Origin: Phycisphaerales bacterium
GTDB lineage: Bacteria > Planctomycetota > Phycisphaerae > Phycisphaerales > UBA1924
Reading direction: 5' to 3'
Length of the DNA: 64,000 nucleotides
Assembly (NCBI GenBank): GCA_905339235.1
Contig: CAJPFG010000001.1
Coordinates: 62,001 to 126,000 of the forward strand
Below the pieces are notes generated by a model. It was not told where the DNA came from, ran no database searches, and saw only the letters and a program-made list of their open reading frames with translations. Positions within the stretch are counted from its first letter, which is position 1; every line of letters begins with the position of its first letter. This document shows positions 16,362 to 25,502 of the stretch, piece by piece. A program made the translations under genes and the position numbers.

Positions 16362-17279
16362 CTAGTCGATGGTCTGAGTCCGCGCGCTGCGGGTGGGGTC
16401 GATGGTGTTCACCGAGAGCGGGCTCGAGTTGGAAGTGGAGAAAAACGTGTCGTGCACATTGCCGGTGACGAAGCGGGCATGCCCGTCGGTGAAGACGAAG
16501 TTGCCGCCGTCTTTGCCGTGGTTGTCGGTCTTGGCGTAGTGGCCGGGAAGCGTGTTGGCCGCGGTTGCGTTGGGTGTTCCTGTCCCGCCGCCGCCGTACC
16601 ACGCGTCGGTGGAGACATCGGGGCCGTTGGTCTCGTCACCCCAGACGGGAACGGCGGTCACGACGGTGGGCTCATCCGTGCGAAGGCCGGCGATGTACAG
16701 GTACGAGATGTTGTAGTAGATGACGTCGTTGGGACCCTGCGGGATGTGGGGGGTCTTGAGTGTGGAGGTGTTGTAGAAGTTCTGGCCCGGGGCCCGGTAG
16801 ATCGCGGTGTAGTAGCGGTCTTCCTGATCGCTGGGGCAATACAGCGTGCCGTAACCATCGAGATACCCCTTTAGCAGCGGAACGCGGTTGCCGTCGGCGT
16901 ACGCCTCGTTGGGCTCGTCTTCGGCGTTGCTGGTTCCCATGAAGCCGCTCTGCACCCCGTCGCCGACCTGGTTCATCGAGAACAGCGCGGCCAGACCGCC
17001 GCGCAGCCATTGACCCGTCAGGTAGCGGGGGTTGCCCTGGTAGTACGCCTGCCGGTCCGCGGCGTTGAGGGGGATGATCGGGTACCAACTCTTCCAATCG
17101 TTGGCGTATCCGGCGAGCATGAGGCCGTTCTGGCGGCAGTTGGAGAGGCACTTGGCGAGCCGTGCGGCGTTCCTTGCCTTGCCGAGGGCCGGGAGCAGAA
17201 TCCCGATGAGCAGGGCAATGATCGCGATGACGACGAGCAGTTCGATCAGTGTGAACGCGCGAATGCGTTTCGTTTTCAT
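16362..17279 (-). CDS. Prepilin-type N-terminal cleavage/methylation protein (planctomycete DUF1559-like)
   Basis: From ATG 17279 the 305-residue product begins [20 protein letters not shown], a type IV pilin/type II pseudopilin signal cut before Phe by a prepilin peptidase, with Glu at +5. The body is the large soluble domain common in planctomycetes, ending with the block [12 protein letters not shown] that resembles their H-X9-DG motif. Such proteins occur in many copies in planctomycete genomes and are thought to be pseudopilin-like surface or secretion components. The secretin at the right edge of the window could belong to the same machinery. The in-frame ORF to 17483 is not coding upstream of this ATG. 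Confidence 0.88.
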   Translation of the reverse strand: MKTKRIRAFTLIELLVVIAIIALLIGILLPALGKARNAARLAKCLSNCRQNGLMLAGYANDWKSWYPIIPLNAADRQAYYQGNPRYLTGQWLRGGLAALFSMNQVGDGVQSGFMGTSNAEDEPNEAYADGNRVPLLKGYLDGYGTLYCPSDQEDRYYTAIYRAPGQNFYNTSTLKTPHIPQGPNDVIYYNISYLYIAGLRTDEPTVVTAVPVWGDETNGPDVSTDAWYGGGGTGTPNATAANTLPGHYAKTDNHGKDGGNFVFTDGHARFVTGNVHDTFFSTSNSSPLSVNTIDPTRSARTQTID

Positions 17280-17696
17280 AGTGGCGCTGCCAAAGGGTTC
17301 AACCGCTCGGAGGGCCGACGGGTTGCAGAGTGCTCGACGCGGCCTGCGAGGATACCCGGTTTTGATGAATCCGACCTGACGATAGGTTGAAGCGACGCAA
17401 GACGAATCATCGCAGAGGCTTCGGCGAGGGATTTGGGGGCCAATCGGCAACCGAACGCTGCAACAAGGACCCGCGGAAGCCATGGGGAAGAACGTGGGGG
17501 CAGCCCGCCATTGTGCCCCTTCCGCGCAAATTCGATAGCGGGCCGCGAGAAACCCTTTACAATGGTCTGTTCGGGCCGCGCCAACGGCGAAGGCTCGTTT
17601 GTTGACCCTCTGGTCTTAAAAAGACGGGTCGTTGTGGAGCAATGAGAGGCCGCGCGCTATCCGCGCGACCGACTCTGAGACGGACAGGAGGAATCG
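17280..17696. other. Divergent intergenic region, 417 bases
   Basis: This gap separates the minus-strand prepilin-like gene from the plus-strand dockerin-type gene and should hold both promoters. A TACAAT occurs in CCTTTACAATGG near 17555-17566 without a good -35. A small hairpin, GTCTT-AAA-AAGAC, lies near 17612-17624. A strong AGGAGG stands just before ATG 17697. No RNA gene is recognised. Confidence 0.4.
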
Positions 17697-19811
17697 ATGA
17701 ATTGCTGGAAGTTCACAGGTGCGGCGGCGGCTCTGGCCGCGACGGCCGGTTTTGCCCACGCGCAGTGGGTGATCGACGGGCAGATTTCCCCGGGCGACAC
17801 GTACGGTGGAATCCTGTGGGTGCAGGACACCGCCACGGGGTTTGGCGACAACACCGCAGGGCAGGCAGGCACGCCGGGCAATCCGGCGGACGTGCTGACG
17901 GGTGTCGAGGTCAAGATCCCGTTGGCGACGATCGGGAACCCGACGCTGGCGAACGGAATCTCGATGGTCGTCGTTTTGACCGCGAACGTTCCGCCGGGAG
18001 GCAACGGGTCGAACATCTCAAACCAGGTGAGCGGGGGATTGCCCGCGGCGTACACGAGCACGCGACTGGGACCGGCGCGCGCCACCAACCTCGAGACGGT
18101 CGCGGGGTCTCAAACGCTGACGTTGTTCCCGCAGGTTGACGCCGCGGCGCCGGTAGTTGATGGCCAACTCGACGGCGGGTTGAGTGGCTACTGGGCCGGT
18201 CGGCGGGTGTGGACGCAGTCACTGCCGACGACCGAGCAGGACAACTCGATGGGGCAGATCGGCAACGCGAACGGTTCGGAACTCGACGGCATCTACGCGG
18301 TGGTGTCGGGGACCGATTTGTACCTGTTCCTGACGGGCAACCTGCACAACTTCAACAAGTTCGTCCTGTTCTTTGATTCGGCGCCGGGCGGGCAAACCCG
18401 GATGCTGTTCGGCAACAACGCGCAGGACTTCGGGTTCTGGGGGAACATGTCCTCGACGAGCGCGGTGGCGACCGACGGACTGACGTTCGAGAACGGCTTT
18501 GCCGCCGATCACACGTTCAACTTCACGACGGGCACGAACAACCCGATGTATGTGAACTACATCAGTCTGCCCACCGACGATGACGCGGACGGGCAAGTGG
18601 CCGGCGGTATCGGTTACTACCTCGGCAACTCTCCGGCGGGGCAGGTAGGCGGCGACCTGACCGGCGGCAACGCGGCGGGCGATTTCCTCAACGTGAAGGC
18701 CAGCTTCAACAACAGTAACAACGCGGGCGTCGGCTCGGGCGTGCCGACAGTGACGCCTTCTCGCGATGTGGCGGTGGGCTCCGAGATCGACGGGCTCTAC
18801 GGCCGGATCGACGGTGACTACCTGTACCTGCTCGTCACGGGCAACCTGGAGAATAACTGGAACAAACTTGCGCTGTTCTTCGATGCGGACCCGCTCGAAG
18901 GGCAGAACGTGCTCCGGGCCGACAACGTGGATCTGTCGTTCAACGGCCTGAACCGAATGGGGTTCGGCGGGAACGGGACTCCGGGCGCCGGCAACGGCAT
19001 CACGTTCGACGCGGACTTCTTCGCGGACTACGTGATGTTCGTGACCAACGGGAACAACCCGGTGGATATGTACACAGATTGCGCGGTGCTGAGGGCCAAC
19101 GGGCCGCGTCTGATCTCCGGATTCGTCGCGGATTATTCCTCGTTCCACGGCGGGCCGAAGGCGACGACCGACCCGAACAACTTCCCCGCAACGTACGCGC
19201 ACTACCAGGACTTCAGCCGCGTGCAGTTGCAGAGCGATGCGCCGGCACGGATGGTGGGCGACTGGGCGCTGCTGCAGCCCCCGCCGAACCCGGGGCCGGA
19301 CTACAACAACCTGCCGCCGGAGTTCGCCGATCAGATCCGGGTAACGATCGACAACAACAACGTGGCGGGCGTCACCGACGTGAGCGTCGTGGGCGCTGAA
19401 CTAGTGACCACGGGCATCGAGATCCGCGTGCCGCTGTCCGAGATCGGATGCATCGGCTGCGCGTCGGTCAAGGTCGCGGGCGGGATACTGTCCGACGGGT
19501 TCGGCGTCGCGTCGAACCAGTGGCTCGGCGGCGTGGGCGGAGTTCCGAATCTCGGCGAGCCGTCCCTGATCGACTTCACAGCGATGAGCGGGACGCAGTA
19601 CATCGTGGTGACGGCGGGCGCCCCGCCGTGCGATCCGGACGTGAACTGCGACGGCAGCGTAAACGGCTTCGACATCGAGGCCACCGAGCAGGCTGTCAAC
19701 GGTGACTACTCCAACTTCTGCCAGGCTTCCGCCGATCTCAACAACGACGGGGCTGAGAACGGGTTCGATATCGAAACCGAGGAGCAGCGCGTTAACGGCG
19801 AGCCTTGCTGA
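17697..19811 (+). CDS. Large secreted protein with C-terminal dockerin-type repeats
   Basis: The 704-residue protein has a signal peptide (MNCWKFTGAAAALAATAGFA, cut after AHA near residue 22) and a Gly/Asn-rich beta body. At the C-terminus (residues 645-704) are two calcium-loop repeats, DVNCDGSVNGFDIE and DLNNDGAENGFDIE, each followed by a V-N-G stretch, flanked by Cys. This is the planctomycete dockerin-like C-terminal module. Inside the body, a segment starting GSELDGIYAVVSG (about residue 194) recurs as GSEIDGLYGRIDG (about 361), both continuing into LY-L.TGNL, NK and FFD motifs, so the body contains a duplicated domain. AGGAGG precedes the start. Probable role: exported surface or matrix protein; no enzyme motif seen. 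Confidence 0.85.
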   Translation: MNCWKFTGAAAALAATAGFAHAQWVIDGQISPGDTYGGILWVQDTATGFGDNTAGQAGTPGNPADVLTGVEVKIPLATIGNPTLANGISMVVVLTANVPPGGNGSNISNQVSGGLPAAYTSTRLGPARATNLETVAGSQTLTLFPQVDAAAPVVDGQLDGGLSGYWAGRRVWTQSLPTTEQDNSMGQIGNANGSELDGIYAVVSGTDLYLFLTGNLHNFNKFVLFFDSAPGGQTRMLFGNNAQDFGFWGNMSSTSAVATDGLTFENGFAADHTFNFTTGTNNPMYVNYISLPTDDDADGQVAGGIGYYLGNSPAGQVGGDLTGGNAAGDFLNVKASFNNSNNAGVGSGVPTVTPSRDVAVGSEIDGLYGRIDGDYLYLLVTGNLENNWNKLALFFDADPLEGQNVLRADNVDLSFNGLNRMGFGGNGTPGAGNGITFDADFFADYVMFVTNGNNPVDMYTDCAVLRANGPRLISGFVADYSSFHGGPKATTDPNNFPATYAHYQDFSRVQLQSDAPARMVGDWALLQPPPNPGPDYNNLPPEFADQIRVTIDNNNVAGVTDVSVVGAELVTTGIEIRVPLSEIGCIGCASVKVAGGILSDGFGVASNQWLGGVGGVPNLGEPSLIDFTAMSGTQYIVVTAGAPPCDPDVNCDGSVNGFDIEATEQAVNGDYSNFCQASADLNNDGAENGFDIETEEQRVNGEPC

Positions 19812-19835
19812 GCGTATCGAACAGTCCTGAACGAG

Positions 19836-19870
19836 AACCCCGGGCGAAGTCGTCCGGGGTTTTCACTTTT
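19836..19870 (+). terminator. Rho-independent terminator of the dockerin-type gene
   Basis: AACCCCGG (19836-19843) pairs with CCGGGGTT (19854-19861) around a 10-base loop, followed by TTCACTTTT. It lies 25 bases after the stop codon. Confidence 0.75.
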
Positions 19871-20222
19871 GAAGGCAACGGCATGTCCATGAACTCCGCA
19901 GTTCTCTGCGGAAGTTTACTCGGCGCGCACACGAAAATGTGTTTTCAACTTGAATGTAGGTGTATTTGTCCACAGGGCTTAGGGGTGTTTCACCCATAGC
20001 GTTTGATCGCCGCTGTCGGTTAGAAGTATGCAGCGGCGGCCGGAACGGATGTCGAGCCGTCGGAACGGATTCCTCTGCTGCGGACTCATCTCCTTTTCTC
20101 CGGTCCGTCGTGCTTCACGAGGGCGCGACGGGCTTTGCGGAACGCTCTGAGTGCACCCGGTCGTGGGGTTGGTGGCCCCCGAAGGGCGGACAAGACACGT
20201 GGGGTTCCCGAGGGTGGTGGAT
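19871..20222. other. Intergenic region, no gene recognised
   Basis: About 350 bases precede the small unknown gene. The left part is unusually AT-rich for this window (near 19930-19970) and probably contains a promoter, but no clean -35/-10 pair is visible. A small hairpin GGGTG-TTT-CACCC lies at 19983-19995. Confidence 0.35.
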
Positions 20223-20630
20223 ATGAACCGATTACGTCAGAACCGGCAGTCCGTGCGCACGCGGGCGTCGGCTCTCGAGCAGGACGGGTGGCGCCCGCTG
20301 GCGGAGAGAAACCCGATCGTTCGCTGGATCGAATCCAAACAGATCGGCGCCAGAGAGTACCTCTCCCACCTGTTGCGGGTGGATCTTTCGCTGTCCGAAT
20401 CGCTGCGGGACGCGTACCTGCCGGCGACGGTGCATCGCCGGTTGGCGCTGTCGCTCTTCATCGACTACTCGCACGAACAGAGCCTTTCGCCCGGCGAGGT
20501 GGCCATGCTCCTGGGTAACGCGTGCTCCGTCGCGACCGAGGCGCTCAACTACCTCATCGGCGCCAGCATGCGGGAGGGGCGCGCGTGGTCCGACCTGTCG
20601 GATTGGTCGGAGTGCGAGGACGCGGCGTAG
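20223..20630 (+). CDS. Unknown small protein upstream of a sigma factor gene
   Basis: The 135-residue product from ATG 20223 is rich in Arg, Leu and Ala, and looks all-helical and cytoplasmic. Stretches include LAERNPIVRWIESKQIGARE and LSPGEVAMLLGNACSVATEA. GAGGGTGG before the ATG supports the start; the frame is open further left to 20151. The sigma factor gene begins 145 bases downstream on the same strand, so a regulatory partnership (for example an anti-sigma-like or co-expressed factor) is possible but unproven. No family recognised. Confidence 0.6.
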   Translation: MNRLRQNRQSVRTRASALEQDGWRPLAERNPIVRWIESKQIGAREYLSHLLRVDLSLSESLRDAYLPATVHRRLALSLFIDYSHEQSLSPGEVAMLLGNACSVATEALNYLIGASMREGRAWSDLSDWSECEDAA

Positions 20631-20775
20631 CGGGGCGGGTGTGCGGCACTTCTTTCCGCGGCATGGTCGCCGCGTCTTCTGGGAACGTGCGGCTGGATCG
20701 GGGCGATTGGTGGATCGCCGGGGCGTCAGGGACGATGCCCGCCGATACGGTGTACGAGGGTCGGTGGAGGCAACG

Positions 20776-21327
20776 ATGAGTACGGGGATGGATGGTGACG
20801 TCGAAAGTAGCACTATCGAGGGGGCCTACCGCAGTCTGTATTCGAGGTGCGTTGCGGTCGCCCGCGGCGTGGTCGGCAACGGCAGCGCGGAGGATGTGGC
20901 GCAAGAGGCGTTTGTGCGCCTGCTCGAATACCGCTGCGACCGCGACCGGTTGAGCGCTTCGTATGTCTTCCGCGTGGTCCGGAACGTCGCTCTGAACATG
21001 AAGTTCGACCTCCGGCGGCGGCCCGTTGCTTCGGAGGGGGCCGCCGAGGTCGCTCGACAGTCGCCCCCAGGGTGCGATGACTTGCACGCGAGTTGGGTGC
21101 ACGACGTCATCGCGGATCTCGGTCCGACGCAGCACGCGGCCATTACGCTCACCGAGGCCAGAGGGCTCACGGAACACCAGGCGGGGCTGGCGGTTGGGCT
21201 TGCCAGGACCACCATCGGAGCCGCGAAGCGGAGCGTGATCGAATCGCTCCGTGACCGCGCGGTTCTGCGCGACGGGGCGACCTCTCGAAGGGCAAGCAAA
21301 GCCTCGCCACTGACTACGTGCGCTTGA
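20776..21327 (+). CDS. ECF-like sigma-70 family RNA polymerase sigma factor
   Basis: The 183-residue protein has a region-2-like segment (residues about 16-75: EGAYRSLYSRCVAVARGVVG, then SAEDVAQEAFVRLLEY) and a C-terminal helix-turn-helix of sigma region 4 (TLTEARGLTEHQAGLAVGLA, then RTTIGAAKRSVIESL). GGAGG stands 6 bases before ATG 20776. It is shorter than housekeeping factors and has no regions 1 or 3, as in extracytoplasmic-function factors. Genes it controls are unknown; the dockerin-type gene and the small gene upstream are natural candidates. Its stop codon (21325-21327) directly abuts the convergent dihydroorotase stop. Confidence 0.8.
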   Translation: MSTGMDGDVESSTIEGAYRSLYSRCVAVARGVVGNGSAEDVAQEAFVRLLEYRCDRDRLSASYVFRVVRNVALNMKFDLRRRPVASEGAAEVARQSPPGCDDLHASWVHDVIADLGPTQHAAITLTEARGLTEHQAGLAVGLARTTIGAAKRSVIESLRDRAVLRDGATSRRASKASPLTTCA

Positions 21328-22641
21328 TCAACGTCTCTTGCGGCGCGAGGGTTCCAGATCGTGCGCCACTTCTCCGGCCACGACCGTCAGGAGGGCGCGG
21401 GATCGGACCTTGGTTCCGAGGAACGGCGTGTTTTGTGATTTGCCCCGAAGGTCCTCGCGCCCAACGGTCCATTGCTGCTCGGGGTCGATGATTGTCACGT
21501 CGGCGGGGCCTCCGACGGCGAGCGTGCCGAGTCCCATCGCGTCGAGGTTGCAGAGACGGGCCGGCTCCACCGTCATGAGGCGGATGAGACGAGCCCAGGA
21601 GACCGCCCCCGTTCGGACCAAAGCCTCGGCGTAAAGCGCGAGGGCGGTCTCCAGCCCGACGAGGCCGAAAGGCGCTTCTTCAAAGGGAAGGTGCTTCTCG
21701 TCGGCCGAGTGGGGGGCGTGATCGGTCGCGAGAACGGTGATGGTTCCATCGGCGACGCCCGCGCGCAGCGCGTCAATGTCGGTCTGCTCCCGCAGCGGCG
21801 GGTTGACCTTGGCCGCGGTGTTGTAGCCGTCGCACGCCTCGTGGGTCAGGTGCAGGTGGTGCGGGGAGGCCTCGGCCGAGACCGGGAGGCGCAGGGCCCT
21901 GGCGCGGCGTACGAGTTCGACGGACTCACCCGAGGAGATGTGCTGCACGTGATAGCGGCAGCCGATAGCCAGATTGAGACGAATGTCGCGCTCGATGATG
22001 ACCTCTTCCGCGACGCGAGGCCAGCCGGAGAGCCCGAGTCGGGTCGCCACCGTGCCGGCGTGCATGGCGGAGCCCCGGGTCAGTGAAGATTCCTGGCAGT
22101 GCTGCATGAAGGCAAGGCCGGTTCGCGCGACGGAGGCCAGGACCCGTGACATCGTCCCGGCGGAGTCGATGCAATCGCCGTCGTCGGAGAACCCGACCGC
22201 CCCGGACTTTGCGAGCAACTGAATCTCGGTGATCTCCTCGCCCTTTCGAGCGCGAGTCGCGGCGGCGACCGGGAAGATCCGGCTGACGGCGGACCTGGCC
22301 GCGCGGTCGATCACGAAGGTCAGCGCGTCGGGCGTATCTAGCGCGGGGGTCGTGTTGGGCATGCAGCAGAGGGAGGTGAACCCTCCGGCCACCCCCGCGC
22401 GCGAGCCGGTCTCGAGGGTCTCCTTGTGCTCACCGCCCGGTTCGCGAAGATGAACGTGCGGGTCGATCAGACCCGGGGTCACCAGGCAGCCTTCCGCGTC
22501 GTACACGGTTTCGGCGCCCTTCCGCGGCAAGCGCCGGCCGATCTCCGTGATCTGGTCGTCCTGGATGGCGACATCCAGCACTTGGTCGAGCCCCGAAGCA
22601 GGATCGATGACGCGGCCGTTGACGATCAGCAGTGAAGACAT
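21328..22641 (-). CDS. pyrC: Dihydroorotase
   Basis: From ATG 22641 the 437-residue amidohydrolase carries DPHVHLREPGGEHKETLETG with the HxH zinc ligands and the substrate-binding Arg, a SRAGVAGGFTSLCCMPNT block, and the catalytic Asp in VLATDHAPHS. It closes N-carbamoyl-aspartate to dihydroorotate in pyrimidine synthesis. Length and motif spelling fit the longer class I type that usually pairs with aspartate carbamoyltransferase, but pyrB is not adjacent here. The in-frame ORF extends to 22752 without support. The gene ends back to back with the sigma factor gene, with no terminator between them. Confidence 0.92.
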   Translation of the reverse strand: MSSLLIVNGRVIDPASGLDQVLDVAIQDDQITEIGRRLPRKGAETVYDAEGCLVTPGLIDPHVHLREPGGEHKETLETGSRAGVAGGFTSLCCMPNTTPALDTPDALTFVIDRAARSAVSRIFPVAAATRARKGEEITEIQLLAKSGAVGFSDDGDCIDSAGTMSRVLASVARTGLAFMQHCQESSLTRGSAMHAGTVATRLGLSGWPRVAEEVIIERDIRLNLAIGCRYHVQHISSGESVELVRRARALRLPVSAEASPHHLHLTHEACDGYNTAAKVNPPLREQTDIDALRAGVADGTITVLATDHAPHSADEKHLPFEEAPFGLVGLETALALYAEALVRTGAVSWARLIRLMTVEPARLCNLDAMGLGTLAVGGPADVTIIDPEQQWTVGREDLRGKSQNTPFLGTKVRSRALLTVVAGEVAHDLEPSRRKRR

Positions 22642-22720
22642 CAGGTGTGAGGATACCGGGCCAATCGGCGGGAAAGTGGACAGCCCGGGCCGGCTACGGA
22701 GCCCGCACGAGCGGTCGGCT

Positions 22721-22749
22721 TTGAACACGGCGGTTCGTGAGCCTACTGT
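22721..22749 (+). promoter_or_regulatory. Candidate promoter of tRNA-Pro
   Basis: TTGAAC (22721-22726) and TACTGT (22744-22749) are 17 bases apart. The -10 ends 11 bases before the tRNA, so the 5' leader would be only a few bases. Confidence 0.5.
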
Positions 22750-22760
22750 CACTGTTCACA

Positions 22761-22835
22761 CGGGGTATAGCGCAGCTTGGTTAGCGCGCTTGACTGGGGG
22801 TCAAGAGGTCGGCGGTTCGAATCCGCCTACCCCGA
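22761..22835 (+). tRNA. tRNA-Pro (anticodon GGG)
   Basis: The acceptor arms CGGGGTA (22761-22767) and TACCCCG (22828-22834) pair, with discriminator A22835. The anticodon stem CTTGA/TCAAG closes loop CTGGGGG, so the anticodon is GGG at 22796-22798. The T arm reads GGCGG-TTCGAAT-CCGCC. CCA is not encoded. A strong terminator follows nine bases later. Confidence 0.97.
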
Positions 22836-22843
22836 TTCAGCGA

Positions 22844-22881
22844 AAGCCCCGCAGGTGTTTGACCTGCGGGGCTTGGTTTTT
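22844..22881 (+). terminator. Rho-independent terminator of tRNA-Pro
   Basis: AAGCCCCGCAGGT (22844-22856) and ACCTGCGGGGCTT (22862-22874) form a perfect 13-pair stem with loop GTTTG, followed by GGTTTTT. Confidence 0.9.
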
Positions 22882-22942
22882 GGACTTGGTGCGGACTTCG
22901 CGCATCTACTTGGCGGTTCGCTCGGCATGGTCTTCCGCCTGT

Positions 22943-23881
22943 TTAACTTCCCTGATAAAGGCCGCTGCTCAGGTACTTGACCCCGCTGTCGCACATCACG
23001 GTCACGATCGTTGCGGAGGGTCCGAGGCGGCGGGCCACGCGGAGGGCGGCCGCCACGTTCGCCCCCGTCGAGGTCCCCGCGAGGAGCGCCTCTTCGCGGG
23101 CCATCCGGCGGGCCGTGGCCTTGGCTTCTTCGGTGGAAACCGGTTCGATCTCGCTGATCACTCCCCGATCCCACAGCGGCACGACGAAGCCCGCGCCGAT
23201 GCCTTCGATCTTGTGGGTGCCGCTGTTCGCTCCCGAGAGCACGGCCGATTCGCTCGGCTCTACCGCAATCGTCCGGACCGACGGCTTTCGCTCGCGGAGC
23301 CGCTCCGATACTCCTCGCACGGATGCGCTGGTGCCCACGCATTGCACAAAGGCGTCCACGCGGCCCTCGGTCTGCTGCCAGATCTCCTCGCCCATGGCGT
23401 GGTAGGCGGGGAGTTGGTCGGCGTTGTTGAGTTGGTCGGTCCAGAACGCGCCGGTGCGTTCCCGGATCAGTCTGGCAGCCTCGATCATGTTGCGAGTGAG
23501 GGCCGCGTCCATGCCGCCCCCCACGCTGGGGACGATCGTGAGATCAGCGCCCAGAGCGCGCATGTGGTCACGCTTCAGAATGCTGAAGGCGTCGGAGGTG
23601 ACGATGTGGAGGGGATAGCGCTTGGCCGCGCAGACGAGGGCGAGCGAGACGCCGGTGCTGCCGCCGGTGTACTCAACGACCGGCTGGCCCGGCTTGAGGC
23701 AACCGTCCCGCTCCGCGGCCTGGATCATCGCCAGGGCCATGCGGTCCTTCATGCTGCCGGTGGGGTTCTGGGCTTCGATCTTGATGAAGATGCGAGCGCC
23801 ACCGGCGGGAGCGATGGAGCGAAGTTGCAGCAGGGGAGTGGCGCCGATACCGGCAAGGATGGACGGATGCACGACCGTCAT
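22943..23881 (-). CDS. Cysteine-synthase-family PLP enzyme
   Basis: The 312-residue protein has the fold-type II PLP pattern: NPTGSMKDRMA with the Schiff-base lysine, VEYTGGSTGVSLALV in place of the usual EPTSGNTG phosphate/substrate loop, and a GTGA-like VGTSASVRGVSE. It probably makes cysteine from O-acetylserine or a related beta-replacement product. The changed TGGSTG loop means the exact substrate is uncertain, and cystathionine beta-synthase-like or O-phosphoserine sulfhydrylase activity is possible. The start overlaps the stop of the GNAT gene by 4 bases, so the two form an operon. Confidence 0.85.
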   Translation of the reverse strand: MTVVHPSILAGIGATPLLQLRSIAPAGGARIFIKIEAQNPTGSMKDRMALAMIQAAERDGCLKPGQPVVEYTGGSTGVSLALVCAAKRYPLHIVTSDAFSILKRDHMRALGADLTIVPSVGGGMDAALTRNMIEAARLIRERTGAFWTDQLNNADQLPAYHAMGEEIWQQTEGRVDAFVQCVGTSASVRGVSERLRERKPSVRTIAVEPSESAVLSGANSGTHKIEGIGAGFVVPLWDRGVISEIEPVSTEEAKATARRMAREEALLAGTSTGANVAAALRVARRLGPSATIVTVMCDSGVKYLSSGLYQGS

Positions 23882-24420
23882 GGTTTGGCCTCCGGGTCGA
23901 GATCGCGATAGAAGTACGAGGTGCTGCAGAACCCGCCGCGCGGCATGAGCGCGTATTTGGGGATGTCGCCCACCCGGACCCAGCCGAGTCGTTCGTAGAG
24001 CCGAGCGGCGTCGCCATCGGTGACGGCATCGAGGACGAGCAGGGTGCGGCCGCAGTCTCGCGCCACGCTCTCGGCGGCTCGCATAAGCGCCGCACCGAGC
24101 CCTTGACGCCTCGTCCGGCGATGCACCAGCATCTTTGCGAGGTCCGCGCGGTGGGGCTGGTTTTCCGGCATGTCGAGAATGAGTTGCACAGTGCCGCAGA
24201 TGCCCCGCGAATCCTCGGCGACCAGCAGCGCTCGTTCGCCGGAGGTCACCCCCCGTGCGACGCGGTTCCAGAAGGCCTTGGCGCGATCACGCGTGATCGG
24301 CTCCACAAAACTCACGGAGGCTCCGCCTTCCACGCAGTCGATGAGGACTTCCGCGAGTTGCTCGATCTGGGGCTCGGTCACTTCGTGCAGGCGGCGGATG
24401 ATTGGGGGATTCATGGGCAT
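23878..24420 (-). CDS. GNAT-family N-acetyltransferase
   Basis: From ATG 24420 (GAGG 6 bases upstream) the 180-residue product shows the GNAT acetyl-CoA motif A, VHRRTRRQGLGAALMRAAES, and the motif B region LYERLGWVRVGDIPKYA. Earlier in-frame starts, including a GTG at 24432, are weaker. It is coupled to the cysteine-synthase-like gene by a 4-base overlap. A serine acetyltransferase role would fit that context, but this fold is not that of CysE, so the substrate is unknown. Confidence 0.85.
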   Translation of the reverse strand: MPMNPPIIRRLHEVTEPQIEQLAEVLIDCVEGGASVSFVEPITRDRAKAFWNRVARGVTSGERALLVAEDSRGICGTVQLILDMPENQPHRADLAKMLVHRRTRRQGLGAALMRAAESVARDCGRTLLVLDAVTDGDAARLYERLGWVRVGDIPKYALMPRGGFCSTSYFYRDLDPEAKP

Positions 24421-24527
24421 TCGGTACCTCACTTCCGCGCTGCAAGACGCTCAGGACTAGCGCATCCAGCCAACCGGAAGGAACGGCGGCAGGCGTGAAT
24501 GCACGAATGGAACGCATCGGAGGCGGC

Positions 24528-25496
24528 TCAGAGATTGCGACGGCGGAGCATATCGACGGTGACGGCGGCGATGATGATGTGCCCCACGATCATCTCCTGG
24601 ACGAAGTTGGGCCACTCCAGCGCCGTGCAACGGTTGCGGAGATATGCCATCATGACCGCGCCGGCGAGAGTCCCGATGATCGATCCCGTGCCGCCGGATA
24701 GCGATGCGCCCCCGATCACAACCGCCGCGACCACCTCGAGTTCAAGCCCCACCGCGACGGTCGGATCGCCCACGGTGAGGCGAGCAAACTGCAGCGCCCC
24801 GGCGATCCCCGTCAGCAGGCCCGCGAGGGCGTAGATCTGGATTCGCCGACGCGTTACGGGCAGCGCGGCAAACCGCGCCGCGGTTTCGTTGGAGCCGATC
24901 GCCACCGTGTGCCGCCCCATCGTCGTCCGGTGCAGGATCACTCCGAGCAACGCGGCCAGCACCACCGCGACCCAAACCCCCGGCGCGACGATCCAGCCCG
25001 GATGCGGCGGAATCGGTGTCATCAGGAGTTCCAGTCCACGCGTTGGCGCGGGGACGGTCCCGCTGTCCGAAACCCACTTCGCGATGCCTCGAAACAGCCC
25101 CAGCGTGCCGAGCGTGGTGATGAACGCCGGGAGTCGCAGGGCCGTGATGAGTACGCCGTTGTACGCCCCGCAGAGCAGCCCGGTGCCGGCCGCGGCGGCG
25201 ACAACACCCAGAACCGGCCACCCCGCGCGCGACGCGAGGGCCGCGATGACGCTCGACAGCGCGAGCGCCGACCCCACGGACAGGTCGATGCCTCCGGAAA
25301 TCACCACGAGTGTCATCCCCAGCCCGACGATCGAGACCAGGACCGCATGTACCGCGATCGTTTGGATATCCAGCACGGTCACGGCGGCCCGTGGCGGGAT
25401 GAGCAGGAACACCACCACGACCAGGGCCAGCCCACACAACGGCGCGACGATGCCTGCGAGCGTGCGAAGGGCGGGGTGGGTTCGCAGGGGGGGCAT
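24528..25496 (-). CDS. Sugar ABC transporter permease (RbsC type)
   Basis: The 322-residue membrane protein has the family blocks GLGMTLVVISGGIDLSVGSA (near residue 57) and VAAVVIGGASLSGGTGSIIG (near 262), and about nine to ten hydrophobic helices. It lies 6 bases downstream of the binding-protein gene and must form an importer with it. No ATPase gene (RbsA-like) is present on either side. The nearest similar permease is at 15177-16292. Confidence 0.9.
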   Translation of the reverse strand: MPPLRTHPALRTLAGIVAPLCGLALVVVVFLLIPPRAAVTVLDIQTIAVHAVLVSIVGLGMTLVVISGGIDLSVGSALALSSVIAALASRAGWPVLGVVAAAAGTGLLCGAYNGVLITALRLPAFITTLGTLGLFRGIAKWVSDSGTVPAPTRGLELLMTPIPPHPGWIVAPGVWVAVVLAALLGVILHRTTMGRHTVAIGSNETAARFAALPVTRRRIQIYALAGLLTGIAGALQFARLTVGDPTVAVGLELEVVAAVVIGGASLSGGTGSIIGTLAGAVMMAYLRNRCTALEWPNFVQEMIVGHIIIAAVTVDMLRRRNL

Positions 25497-25502
25497 CGGC
25501 GC

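Noticed and set aside
12829..17279. The minus-strand cluster of small genes as a defence island
   Set aside because: DUF1801, TMEM175, a hypothetical protein and an ABC permease do not form a known defence module, and there are no nucleases, methylases or mobility genes.
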